Shown: piece after piece, positions 6,180-12,971 of the stretch
How the letters are laid out: every line of letters begins with the position of its first letter
Position numbering within the stretch: position 1 is the first letter of the stretch
Source of the DNA: Planctomycetia bacterium
GTDB lineage: Bacteria > Planctomycetota > Phycisphaerae > Phycisphaerales > SM1A02
NCBI GenBank assembly: GCA_005799475.1
Contig: SYGQ01000146.1
Coordinates: forward strand, 1 to 18,736
DNA: 18,736 nt
Direction: 5' to 3'
Made by a program: the position numbers and the translations under genes
The notes under the pieces: model-generated
The model's database searches: none
Seen by the model: the letters and a program-made list of their open reading frames with translations, nothing else
What the model was told of the DNA's origin: nothing

Positions 6180-7352
6180 ATGGCCACCGCGCATCGAGCG
6201 GGGGCGCTCGATCTCGAACGGCTGTTCTCCCGAAGGGCGCTTTCGATTGATGCCTCGGGCATCCGTCGCGCGTTCGAGCTTGGTGCGTCGATCGAAGATC
6301 CGATCAACCTGTCGATCGGCCAGCCGGACTTCCCCGTCGACGACCGAGTGAAGAAGGCAGCGATCCGCGCGATCGAGGGGAACCGATCGGGCTATTCGCT
6401 CACCCAAGGTCTCCCGGAACTTCGCACGAGCATCTGGCGGGCGCTCGAAGCCGACCTCGGATGGCGCCATGGCGAGGGCGAGGACCTCATCGTGACGGTG
6501 GGCACGACTGGCGCGCTGGTCCTGGCCGTCTTGGCGCTCATCGAAGACGGCGACGAAGTCATCTTGCCCGACCCGTACTTCGTGGCGTATCCACAGTTCG
6601 TGAAAATGGCCGGCGGGCGCGCAGTCTTTTGCAACACCTATCCCGACTTTCGAATGACGGCCGACCGGATCGCGGCACTCATCACTCCCAAGACCAAGAT
6701 GGTCATGGTGAACAGTCCGAGCAATCCCTGCGGTGCGGTGCTGTCAGCGCGTGAACTCGCCGACATTGTGCACCTGTGCGACGAGCGCGGTGTGCTCCTG
6801 GTCACGGACGAGATCTACGACGCCTTCACATTCCCCGACGCGCTCGAAGGTGGCCGCTGCCCGAGCCCTGCGCGCCTTTCGAAGTCGCTGCTGCTCGTCA
6901 GGGGGTTTGGCAAGAGTTACGGCTGCACAGGCTGGCGGCTCGGCTATGCGGCTGGTCCTCGCGCGCTCATTCAGAGGATGGCGATCCTGCAGCAGTACCT
7001 GTTCGTGTGCGCCCCAACGCCGCTGCAGGCGGCCGCGTCGGAGTTCTTCCATGTGGACCTCGCACCAATCATCGCCCGATTTGTGAAGCGCCGCGACATG
7101 GTGGTCGAAGCGCTCGACGGTCTCACAACGCTCGTGGCGCCGCAGGGGGCGTTCTACGCCTTCATTGAGGTCCCCAAGCACCTTGGACTGACTGGGACGC
7201 AGTTCGCCGAGCGGGTCGTGGCCCAGAAGCTCATCGTGGTCCCCGGCGGCGTGTTCAGTTCACGCGACACACACTTCCGCATCAGCCTTGCGGCGCCCGA
7301 AGAAAAACTCGCCGCGGGACTCGAGGTCCTGCGGCGAGTGATGTCGGGCTGA
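6180..7352 (+). CDS. Class I/II aminotransferase (aspartate-aminotransferase-like)
   Basis: A 390-residue pyridoxal-phosphate enzyme of fold type I. Key residues are visible: NLSIGQPDFP (43-52), the YSLTQGLPELR box (72-82), SNPSNP-type NSPSNPCG with Asn 182, TDEIYDAF with Asp 210 and Tyr 213, the Schiff-base Lys 245 in GFGKSYGCTGWRLGY, and the carboxylate-binding Arg 367 in FRISLA. The family moves amino groups between amino acids and 2-oxo acids. The subfamily (aspartate, aromatic or alanine type) cannot be fixed by eye. Length is normal and nothing is missing. It starts 3 nt after the small basic protein stop and is the last gene of this plus-strand run. Two hairpins follow before the convergent lipoprotein gene. 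Confidence 0.9.
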   Translation: MATAHRAGALDLERLFSRRALSIDASGIRRAFELGASIEDPINLSIGQPDFPVDDRVKKAAIRAIEGNRSGYSLTQGLPELRTSIWRALEADLGWRHGEGEDLIVTVGTTGALVLAVLALIEDGDEVILPDPYFVAYPQFVKMAGGRAVFCNTYPDFRMTADRIAALITPKTKMVMVNSPSNPCGAVLSARELADIVHLCDERGVLLVTDEIYDAFTFPDALEGGRCPSPARLSKSLLLVRGFGKSYGCTGWRLGYAAGPRALIQRMAILQQYLFVCAPTPLQAAASEFFHVDLAPIIARFVKRRDMVVEALDGLTTLVAPQGAFYAFIEVPKHLGLTGTQFAERVVAQKLIVVPGGVFSSRDTHFRISLAAPEEKLAAGLEVLRRVMSG

Positions 7353-7379
7353 ATCCATCCGCCGAGGTGCTCCCGACGA

Positions 7380-7415
7380 TCAGGTTTGGACCTGACGAGT
7401 CTCGCACCGTGCGAG
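7380..7415. terminator. Two adjacent hairpins between convergent genes
   Basis: TCAGGT-TTGG-ACCTGA (7380-7395) is a perfect 6-bp hairpin. CTCGCA-CCG-TGCGAG (7401-7415) is a second. They fill the 76-nt gap between the aminotransferase stop (7352) and the small lipoprotein stop (7429). Neither has a T-run, so they may end transcription weakly in both directions or protect 3' ends. Confidence 0.4.
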
Positions 7416-7428
7416 CGGGTCTTGGTCC

Positions 7429-7635
7429 TTACTTCTTCTTCGGTGCAGTCGGTGCGTCAGTGGTCGAACTGAGCTTTCGGTTCGCATTGAAAGCGTCATC
7501 GGGTCCTGGGACTCTCTCAGACGCGGCTGGCGGCGGCTTAGGCTGAACCTTGGTGACGCGCGAACCCGAGTCGTCTCCGCAAGCGGTGAGAAGGCACGCC
7601 GCCGCGACGAGTGCGATGGTGGAAATGGTTTTCAT
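7429..7635 (-). CDS. Small lipoprotein
   Basis: A 68-residue lipoprotein: MKTISTIALVAAACLLTAC with lipobox L-T-A-C and acylated Cys 19, followed by GDDSGS. The mature part is short, Pro/Ala/Lys-rich and probably disordered, ending in PKKK. It is too short for a folded enzyme; a cell-envelope anchor or spacer is plausible but unproven. A GTG two codons upstream (7641) is an alternative start. The ATG at 7635 fits the signal peptide and lies 6 nt after TACACT. The gene stands alone, convergent to the aminotransferase and downstream of the pyrF-operon terminator. Confidence 0.75.
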   Translation of the reverse strand: MKTISTIALVAAACLLTACGDDSGSRVTKVQPKPPPAASERVPGPDDAFNANRKLSSTTDAPTAPKKK

Positions 7636-7641
7636 GGGCAC

Positions 7642-7668
7642 AGTGTAGTGAGTCGCCGCGCCTGTCGA
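7642..7668 (-). promoter_or_regulatory. Promoter of the small lipoprotein gene, leaderless geometry
   Basis: On the minus strand TCGACA (7663-7668) is a fair -35. A 15-nt spacer leads to TACACT (7642-7647) as the -10. The ATG at 7635 follows 6 nt after the -10, so transcription would start at or next to the start codon. No Shine-Dalgarno is seen. The spacer is shorter than the ideal 17. Confidence 0.4.
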
Positions 7669-7721
7669 CGCTCCATGAGGTCGATCGTGACAGGCCCGTG
7701 ACGCGCCACCTTCGGACGATG

Positions 7722-7754
7722 AAAAACCCCCGCGACGAATGCATGGTCGGGGGG
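7722..7754 (-). terminator. Intrinsic terminator of the pyrF operon
   Basis: On the minus strand CCCCCCGAC (7754-7746) pairs with GTCGCGGGGG (7736-7727) with one bulged base. The loop is 9 nt and TTTTT (7726-7722) follows directly. It lies 87 nt after the thioesterase stop. Stem, loop and T-run together make this one of the two clearest terminators in the window. Confidence 0.8.
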
Positions 7755-7840
7755 CGGAGGGGAGAAAGATGCTTGGTCGTGGCGTTGGGCCGCCGGCCCT
7801 CTTCCACGCAAAGTGTTTCGGCGATGGCGCGCTTCACGCG

Positions 7841-8335
7841 TCAACTTTTCGTCGGCTTTTTCGTGGACAGAGGCCGAGGGGCACTCGATGGCTCAAGGGC
7901 GAGCCGTTCGGCATGCGGCGCCCGCGAGGGCCGGCGTGTCGCAAGATCAATGTGTGCCCATCGGCTCTTCGCGCGGCAGATGACGCGGCCGGTGTCGAGA
8001 TTCCAAATCACACTTTCACGGTTGAGGGATGTGCGCCCGAGCGATCCGACCCAGGTCGCGCCCCCGAGACGATCGCCCGCGAACGCCTCGGCGAGGTAGT
8101 CGACCTCGTGGCGGGCCACGAACCACATTCTTCCCTGTGCGTGCATCACTGCGCGCGGCGCACCGGTGGCATCGTGATGCAGCTCGGCCATGCGGTCGAT
8201 CCACCCGACGATCTGCACATTGTTGGCGTGCGGGACGAGCTGGCTCAACGCCTCGGCGGCGACGGTCCACACGGACTTGAACGAGTGCGCGGGCACTCCA
8301 ATCGAGGTTGGCGCATCGAGGGGTTGCGGCTTCAC
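7841..8335 (-). CDS. Hotdog-fold thioesterase-like protein (4HBT type)
   Basis: A 164-residue protein resembling acyl-CoA thioesterases of the 4-hydroxybenzoyl-CoA group. Layout fits the hotdog fold: HANNVQIVGWIDRMAELHHDA (about 36-56), the long central helix after an H-x-N-N turn, then ARHEVDYLAEAFAGDRLGGATWVGSLG (about 74-100) and a strand with VICRAKSRWAHIDLATRRP. Members with known activity usually have an Asp three to five residues before the H-x-N-N turn; here the segment reads SQLVPHANN and lacks it. Activity is therefore uncertain. The GTG start at 8335 directly follows the DUF971 stop (TAG-GTG), so translation is coupled. It is the last gene of the pyrF unit, followed by a terminator. 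The Pro/Ser/Lys-rich C-terminus beyond about 135 is probably a flexible tail. Confidence 0.7.
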   Translation of the reverse strand: MKPQPLDAPTSIGVPAHSFKSVWTVAAEALSQLVPHANNVQIVGWIDRMAELHHDATGAPRAVMHAQGRMWFVARHEVDYLAEAFAGDRLGGATWVGSLGRTSLNRESVIWNLDTGRVICRAKSRWAHIDLATRRPSRAPHAERLALEPSSAPRPLSTKKPTKS

Positions 8336-8665
8336 CTATGCATCTCGGGTTCCAGAGGCGAGCTCGCGCAAGTGACTCCACGAGAAGAGTCCTGTCGAGT
8401 GGCCGTCGCTGAAAGTGATTCGAAGGGCATAGTGGCCAACGAGTTCTGCGTCGAGCGCGCGCAGCGGTCCACCCGATCCCGCGCTTGGCAGCACCGTCAA
8501 CGGGTTTGTCGCAAGCGCTTCGCGGAGGGCCCTTGCCTCCGCCGACGGTGACTGCCGACGGAGCGTCGCCACTGGGATGAGCGAGCGGGTGCCGTCGGCC
8601 CAATCGATGCTGAGTCCGTGCTCGGGGTCGAGCTCAAGGTGGCGCGGTGGGGGTTCGTGATTCAC
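8336..8665 (-). CDS. DUF971 (GBBH-like N-terminal domain) protein
   Basis: A 109-residue stand-alone DUF971 domain, related to the N-terminal domain of gamma-butyrobetaine hydroxylase. The family layout is clear: LELDPEHGLSIDWADGTRSLIPVATLRR (10-37), then the variable loop, then LRALDAELVGHYALRITFSDGHSTGLFSWSHLREL near 68-102. The loop that carries C-x-C-x-x-C zinc ligands in the hydroxylases reads SPSAEA here, so zinc binding at this site is unlikely; Ser variants also occur in bacterial members. Stand-alone bacterial members are often linked to iron-sulfur or redox proteins, but no such partner is adjacent. It starts with GTG 8665, 8 nt after the solute-binding-protein stop. Confidence 0.8.
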   Translation of the reverse strand: MNHEPPPRHLELDPEHGLSIDWADGTRSLIPVATLRRQSPSAEARALREALATNPLTVLPSAGSGGPLRALDAELVGHYALRITFSDGHSTGLFSWSHLRELASGTRDA

Positions 8666-8673
8666 GCGCGGCC

Positions 8674-10230
8674 CTACCTCTCGATGATCGATCGGTACTT
8701 CGAGCCGAAGAACTCCGTGCAGCGGCGGCGCATGAGCGTCAGCGGGTTCTCTCGGTCCGACCAGAGCCCCTGATCCGTGAACCCCCGTCGGATCCAGCCG
8801 GCACGCGCTGTGGGGAGTTCCGCGATCTCGGAGAGGTCGATGACGGCGCCGTCAGCGCCCGGGAGTGTCGGCAGCGCGTCGAAGGCCTCGAGCCAACGCG
8901 CGAGTTCTGGATCGGTGACATCCGCGGCACTCACGATGCCGCCACCGTGCGGGTACGCCGGGTGCGTGAAGATGCGCCTCCATGCGGCGCGGAGTTCGGG
9001 GGCTTGATTGAGCGCCATCGACACAAAGAGCGGCGAGACGAAGTCGCGAAAATGTGGATTCGAGTTCATCGGGGCCTGCTCAGCGAACGGGTCGACTCTG
9101 TCGACGAAGCAGCTTGCGCAGCACTCGTAGATGTGGCGACGAGCCGGGAGGCGCCGAAGCGTGAAGTGCTCGGGTCGCGGCGCACCACAGGCGTCGCCCG
9201 TGCCAGCGGCAAGTTGCCAGAGCAACTGGCCAGCGTCCGAGAGGCAATACTCGACGAATCGCTGGGCGGTTTCCGGATTGGGCGCGCCGCGCAGGATCGC
9301 GACGGGGTCGGCGTCGACGACGCTCTGGCCCTTGGGGGTGACGAAAGAGAGCCGCGCAACGGTTGGATCGAGCGCGATCTCGGCTTCGTCGGCGAGGCTC
9401 TGGACCTGGTATCGACCGTAAAAATCAATAGCGATTCCCGCAGCGCTCTCGCCGTTGCCCACGGTCGTCGGAACCCGCGAACTGGCCGCAAGGATCTGGT
9501 TCGAGTTCGCGGCCGCGCGCCGGAGCACCTGCCAACCGCGCGTCCACCCGAGCCGCTGCAAGATGGTCTCGAACGCTGTCGCGACCGAACCGCTCTGCGC
9601 GGGATTCACGAGCGCCACGAAGCCGAAGAGGCGTGGGTCGGCAAGCGACTCCCAAGTCTCGGGCGGGTCAACCCCCAGTCGTGCGCACAGCGCCTCGTCG
9701 GCGACGATGCCGAATGTGCTCAGCGCGGCACCGAACCAGCGCCTGTCTTTGTCATACAACGGTTGGCCGTCGATCGCATTGTCGCCAAAGAGTTCGTCCA
9801 GTTGCGCGTCGCTCATCCATGGGCATTCGTCGAGGATGCGAGTCGACCGCTCTTGGCCCTCAACCGCGACGGCAAGCGTGCGGGCGAGCGCTTGAAACTC
9901 ATAGGAACCGCCACCGAAAATGATGTCGGCGTCACCACCCACTGGCGTGCCGTGACGGAGGTCTGCCTCGTACTGTGCCACGAGCATGCGCCGGATTTCG
10001 CTGGTCCCCCCGGGGGTACTCCAATCGACCGTCACCGACTCGCCATACTTGTCGCGATGCCAACGCGAAAACCCGCGACCGAACTCGTAGCGGATCTGCT
10101 CGTTGTGCGGCGTCACGATGACGAGCGATCGCGCGGCGTTGGCCGTTGTTTCGCCTCTATACGCGAGCACTGGAATCATCGTCAGCGCCGCGATGACCAC
10201 CAGCGAAAGGACGAGCGGGAGGCGCGCCAT
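8674..10230 (-). CDS. Orphan extracellular solute-binding protein (ABC transporter type)
   Basis: A 518-residue exported or membrane-anchored protein. Residues 1-25 (MARLPLVLSLVVIAALTMIP) form a signal peptide or anchor. The rest resembles iron- or thiamine-type periplasmic binding proteins (SBP family 1/6): SLVIVTPHNEQIRYEFGRGF (about 34-53), GGDADIIFGGGSYEF, WFGAALSTFGIVADEA, and PETWESLADPRLFGFVALVNPAQSGS, the classical 'W-x-D-L-x-D-P-x' hinge box. A Cys cluster ECCASC in the C-terminal part is unusual. The C-terminus extends well beyond the usual 330-400 residues. No permease or ATPase is in the window. The ATG shares one base with the pyrF stop (TGATG), so it is in the pyrF operon. Ligand unknown. 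Confidence 0.8.
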   Translation of the reverse strand: MARLPLVLSLVVIAALTMIPVLAYRGETTANAARSLVIVTPHNEQIRYEFGRGFSRWHRDKYGESVTVDWSTPGGTSEIRRMLVAQYEADLRHGTPVGGDADIIFGGGSYEFQALARTLAVAVEGQERSTRILDECPWMSDAQLDELFGDNAIDGQPLYDKDRRWFGAALSTFGIVADEALCARLGVDPPETWESLADPRLFGFVALVNPAQSGSVATAFETILQRLGWTRGWQVLRRAAANSNQILAASSRVPTTVGNGESAAGIAIDFYGRYQVQSLADEAEIALDPTVARLSFVTPKGQSVVDADPVAILRGAPNPETAQRFVEYCLSDAGQLLWQLAAGTGDACGAPRPEHFTLRRLPARRHIYECCASCFVDRVDPFAEQAPMNSNPHFRDFVSPLFVSMALNQAPELRAAWRRIFTHPAYPHGGGIVSAADVTDPELARWLEAFDALPTLPGADGAVIDLSEIAELPTARAGWIRRGFTDQGLWSDRENPLTLMRRRCTEFFGSKYRSIIER

Positions 10231-11108
10231 CACTGTGGGGCTACTGTGCTTCGTGAGGGTCGGATGGCCGTGCCGATCTCGACGGCAAGTCGCTTCGCGG
10301 CACGCGAGATGGCGGCGATCCAGTCGCTGCCCGAGTCGTCGGGATAGATCACGCTCCGGCTTGCGGTGACGATCGCGCCTCGGCCGTCCGCGTTGAAGCA
10401 AGGGATCACATCCGCCACGGAACCACCCTGCGCACCGTAGCCGGGCACGAGGAAGATCTGCGACGGCATGATCTGACGGAGGGCCGTCGCGTCGGCGGCC
10501 TTGGTGGCGCCGACCACCGCCCCGAGCGAGGAGTAGCCCCGCGCGCCGATGCGCGTAGCCCCTTCGGACGACACCATGGCGGCCACTCGCTCGGCGAAGC
10601 TGTCGCCCGACGCCGTGCGGCTGGCTTGGATCTCATCGGAGCCGGGGTTCGAGGTCCGCACAAGCGCAAACGCGCCGCCGCGCACAAGAAACGGTGCCAC
10701 GCAGTCCATGCCCATGTACGGGCTCACCGTCGTCCACTCTGCACCGTAGTGTCCAAAGAGCGCTTCTTCGTAGTGCTGCGCCGAGATCCCGATGTCGCCG
10801 CGCTTCGCGTCAAGAATCGCAATGAGCCCTGCATCGCGTGCAGCCGCCATCGAGGCTTCGAGCGCGCGCAGACCATCGGGGCCGACCCGCTCGTAACACG
10901 CCGACTGAAACTTGACGCACGGCACGATGCCCTTGACGGCGCCCACGACGCCGAGACTGAAGGACTCAAGCGCGGCGGCTGCCGACTTGTTGGCGAGCGC
11001 TGCGGGCATGCGCGCGAGTACCGGGTCGAGGCCCACGCACACCGGAGCCCCCAGAGCCTCCATCGCGTCCAGGAGGCGGTCGGCAGGATGTGGAGCCTTC
11101 GTCGGCAT
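10230..11108 (-). CDS. pyrF: Orotidine 5'-phosphate decarboxylase (subfamily 2)
   Basis: A 292-residue enzyme for the last step of UMP synthesis (OMP to UMP plus CO2), cytoplasmic. Evidence: VCVGLDPVLARMP (23-35), the catalytic D-x-K-x-x-D-I box in ILDAKRGDIGIS with Asp 100, Lys 102 and Asp 105, VSPYMGMDCVAPFL, and LVPGYGAQGG, which is diagnostic for the longer subfamily 2 enzymes (TIGR02127). Length fits that subfamily. The open frame extends upstream to 11642 but is antisense to cinA there; the family N-terminus starts at ATG 11108. TACGAT lies 7 nt before it. It heads a minus-strand operon with the solute-binding protein, DUF971 and thioesterase genes, and is divergent from cinA across 36 nt. 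Confidence 0.93.
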   Translation of the reverse strand: MPTKAPHPADRLLDAMEALGAPVCVGLDPVLARMPAALANKSAAAALESFSLGVVGAVKGIVPCVKFQSACYERVGPDGLRALEASMAAARDAGLIAILDAKRGDIGISAQHYEEALFGHYGAEWTTVSPYMGMDCVAPFLVRGGAFALVRTSNPGSDEIQASRTASGDSFAERVAAMVSSEGATRIGARGYSSLGAVVGATKAADATALRQIMPSQIFLVPGYGAQGGSVADVIPCFNADGRGAIVTASRSVIYPDDSGSDWIAAISRAAKRLAVEIGTAIRPSRSTVAPQ

Positions 11109-11115
11109 CTCCGTG

Positions 11116-11138
11116 ATCGTAACGGGATTCGTTACGCT
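11116..11138. promoter_or_regulatory. Divergent pyrF/cinA promoter with symmetric -10 boxes
   Basis: CGTAACG (11118-11124) and CGTTACG (11130-11136) form a perfect 7-bp inverted repeat around GGATT, in the middle of the 36-nt gap. Reading outward, each arm gives a -10: TACGAT on the minus strand (11116-11121), 7 nt before the pyrF ATG, and TACGCT on the plus strand (11133-11138), 6 nt before the cinA ATG. I read the repeat mainly as two facing -10 elements. A repressor site over both is a second possibility. No Shine-Dalgarno is placed usefully for either gene. Confidence 0.5.
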
Positions 11139-11144
11139 GACGCG

Positions 11145-12431
11145 ATGGCGACGACTGCGGCGGTGCTCTCCATCGGCGACGAACTCGTCTTGGGGCAGAT
11201 CGGCGAGAGAAACGGTCAGGTGATCGCCGCGGCGCTGCTGGATCTCGGGATCCCCGTGACGGAGCACCGAATCGTCGCCGACGACTGCGACGCGATCGCG
11301 GCGGCGCTGCGGGCGCTCGCTGCGACGAACGAACTTCTGGTGGCGACAGGCGGTCTTGGTCCAACCGATGATGATCTCACTCGAGAAGCGCTCGCCCAGG
11401 CGCTCGGCGGTGAGGCGATCGTCGAGGATGCTGGTGCTCGCGAGGCGCTTGAGCGGCGATTCGCACGCCGCGGGATCGCGATGCCCGCGCTCAATCTCAG
11501 GCAGGCAACGCGTCCGGAGTCGGCGCGCACACTTCCCAACTCGCACGGGACCGCGCCCGGACTCTCGGCAATGCTCAATACGACCCGCGTCTACTGCCTC
11601 CCCGGGCCGCCCAACGAGATGGAACCCATGCTCCGCGCTCAAGTGGTGCCGGAACTCGCCGCGCGTTCACGGGCCGGCGCTGTCCGAACCCTCGCGATTC
11701 ACACCTGCGGGCTCGCGGAAGCCGAGGTGGCCGAACGACTCGGTTCCCTCATGGGGCGCTCCTCCAATCCGCTCGTGGGGACAACGGCAACCGCCGCGAT
11801 TGTGAGTGTGAGGTTGCGTGCCTGGGGGAGCCCCGCGACAAACGGATCGTTTGAGCGAGTTGCTGAAGAAGTGCGAGGCGTGCTCGCGCCATTCGTGTTC
11901 GGTGAAGGGGCGACGACGGTCGCGGGTTCGCTTGGGGCACAGCTCTCGCTCACGGGTTCGAAACTCGCGATCGCCGAGAGTTGCACCGGCGGCATGGTCA
12001 GCGAACTGGTGACGAGTGTGCCCGGATCGAGTCGTTGGTTTGCAGGAGGCTGGGTCACCTACTCCAACGAGATGAAGCTCACGCAACTCGGAGTCGACGA
12101 CGCAACGATGTCGAGCGAAGGTGCCGTGAGTGCGGCCGCGGCGCGCGCGATGGCCGAGGGGGCCGCGACTCGCGCAGGCGTGCGATTCGGAGTCAGTCTC
12201 ACGGGCATCGCGGGCCCCGAGGGAGGCACGCCGGAGAAGCCGGTTGGCACCGTATGGGTCGGCGTGTTCGATCGTGACAAAGGTCACCCGGCGCACGCCC
12301 GCTGCTTTCTGCTCCCGGGTGACCGCGACGGCATTCGCACGCGCGCGTCCAGACTCGCGCTCCAATGGACACGCATGGAAGTCGCGGGGGTCGCGTCGAC
12401 ACGGCTCATCTGGCAGACGACGCCACCATGA
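11145..12431 (+). CDS. cinA: CinA family: competence/damage-inducible protein with PncC domain
   Basis: A 428-residue two-domain protein. Residues 1-170 are the molybdopterin-binding-like N-domain: AAVLSIGDELVLGQIGERNG (5-24), ATGGLGPTDDDLTREALAQ (67-85) and CLPGPPNEMEPML (151-163). Residues from about 260 are the nicotinamide-nucleotide amidase (PncC) domain with AESCTGGMVSELVTSVPGSS and nucleophile Ser 279, then the SLTGIAGPEGGTPEKPVGTVW box. The protein recycles NMN to nicotinate mononucleotide; the N-domain has ADP-ribose pyrophosphatase activity in studied members. Length is typical. The start at ATG 11145 lies 6 nt after TACGCT and matches the family N-terminus; the longer upstream frame is antisense to pyrF. 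Its stop overlaps folK in an ATGA junction. Confidence 0.93.
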   Translation: MATTAAVLSIGDELVLGQIGERNGQVIAAALLDLGIPVTEHRIVADDCDAIAAALRALAATNELLVATGGLGPTDDDLTREALAQALGGEAIVEDAGAREALERRFARRGIAMPALNLRQATRPESARTLPNSHGTAPGLSAMLNTTRVYCLPGPPNEMEPMLRAQVVPELAARSRAGAVRTLAIHTCGLAEAEVAERLGSLMGRSSNPLVGTTATAAIVSVRLRAWGSPATNGSFERVAEEVRGVLAPFVFGEGATTVAGSLGAQLSLTGSKLAIAESCTGGMVSELVTSVPGSSRWFAGGWVTYSNEMKLTQLGVDDATMSSEGAVSAAAARAMAEGAATRAGVRFGVSLTGIAGPEGGTPEKPVGTVWVGVFDRDKGHPAHARCFLLPGDRDGIRTRASRLALQWTRMEVAGVASTRLIWQTTPP

Positions 12432-12949
12432 CGCGAGTGCACATCGGACTCGGTTCGAATCTTGGCGACCGCGCGCGCGCCATCGATGACGCGGTCGACG
12501 CCATCGGCACGCGTAACGGGCTGCTCGTCGTCGCGGTGAGTTCGCTCTGGGAAACGGATCCCGTGGGACCGGCACAAGGAAAGTTTCTCAACGCCGTTTG
12601 CGAAGTCGAGTGCCTCCACGCCGCACGCGAACTCCTGCGCGTCCTCCACGAGATCGAGCAGGGGATGGGGCGCGTGCGCACTCTCGAGAATCGCTTCGGC
12701 CCCCGCACCATCGATCTCGACATCCTGCTCTACGGCAACGCCTGCATCGACGAATCGGGCCTGACGGTGCCCCACCCGCGCCTGTGCGAACGCGCCTTCG
12801 CGCTCGCGCCACTCCTCGAAATCAACCCTGCGGCGACGCTTCCGCCCACCGAGCAGCCGCTAGCATGGGTTTTCTCGGCTCTCGAGGAGGCTGGAGGTGT
12901 GCAAGGCATCGCCGTGTGGCGCGCCCGCACCGCAACTCTTCGCGGCTGA
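12428..12949 (+). CDS. folK: 6-hydroxymethyl-7,8-dihydropterin pyrophosphokinase
   Basis: A 173-residue HPPK, which transfers pyrophosphate from ATP to hydroxymethyl-dihydropterin in folate synthesis. Signatures: HIGLGSNLGDRARAI (5-19), WETDPVGPAQGKFLNAVCEVE (41-61), and the family's R-x-G-P-R-x-I-D-L-D-I-L box in RFGPRTIDLDILLYG with the metal-binding Asp 96 and Asp 98. VPHPRLCERAFALAPLLEI (114-132) follows. Length fits. Its ATG overlaps the cinA TGA by 4 nt. It ends 22 nt before the TlpA-like gene. No folP or folB is adjacent. Confidence 0.93.
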   Translation: MTRVHIGLGSNLGDRARAIDDAVDAIGTRNGLLVVAVSSLWETDPVGPAQGKFLNAVCEVECLHAARELLRVLHEIEQGMGRVRTLENRFGPRTIDLDILLYGNACIDESGLTVPHPRLCERAFALAPLLEINPAATLPPTEQPLAWVFSALEEAGGVQGIAVWRARTATLRG

Positions 12950-12971
12950 GATTCACGGAGTCTCCATCCCA

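Noticed and set aside
8647..10347. Plus-strand open frame of 566 codons opposite the solute-binding protein
   Set aside because: It is Arg-rich, has no family boxes, and lies exactly antisense to a gene with a signal peptide and binding-protein motifs. It is a GC-rich shadow frame.
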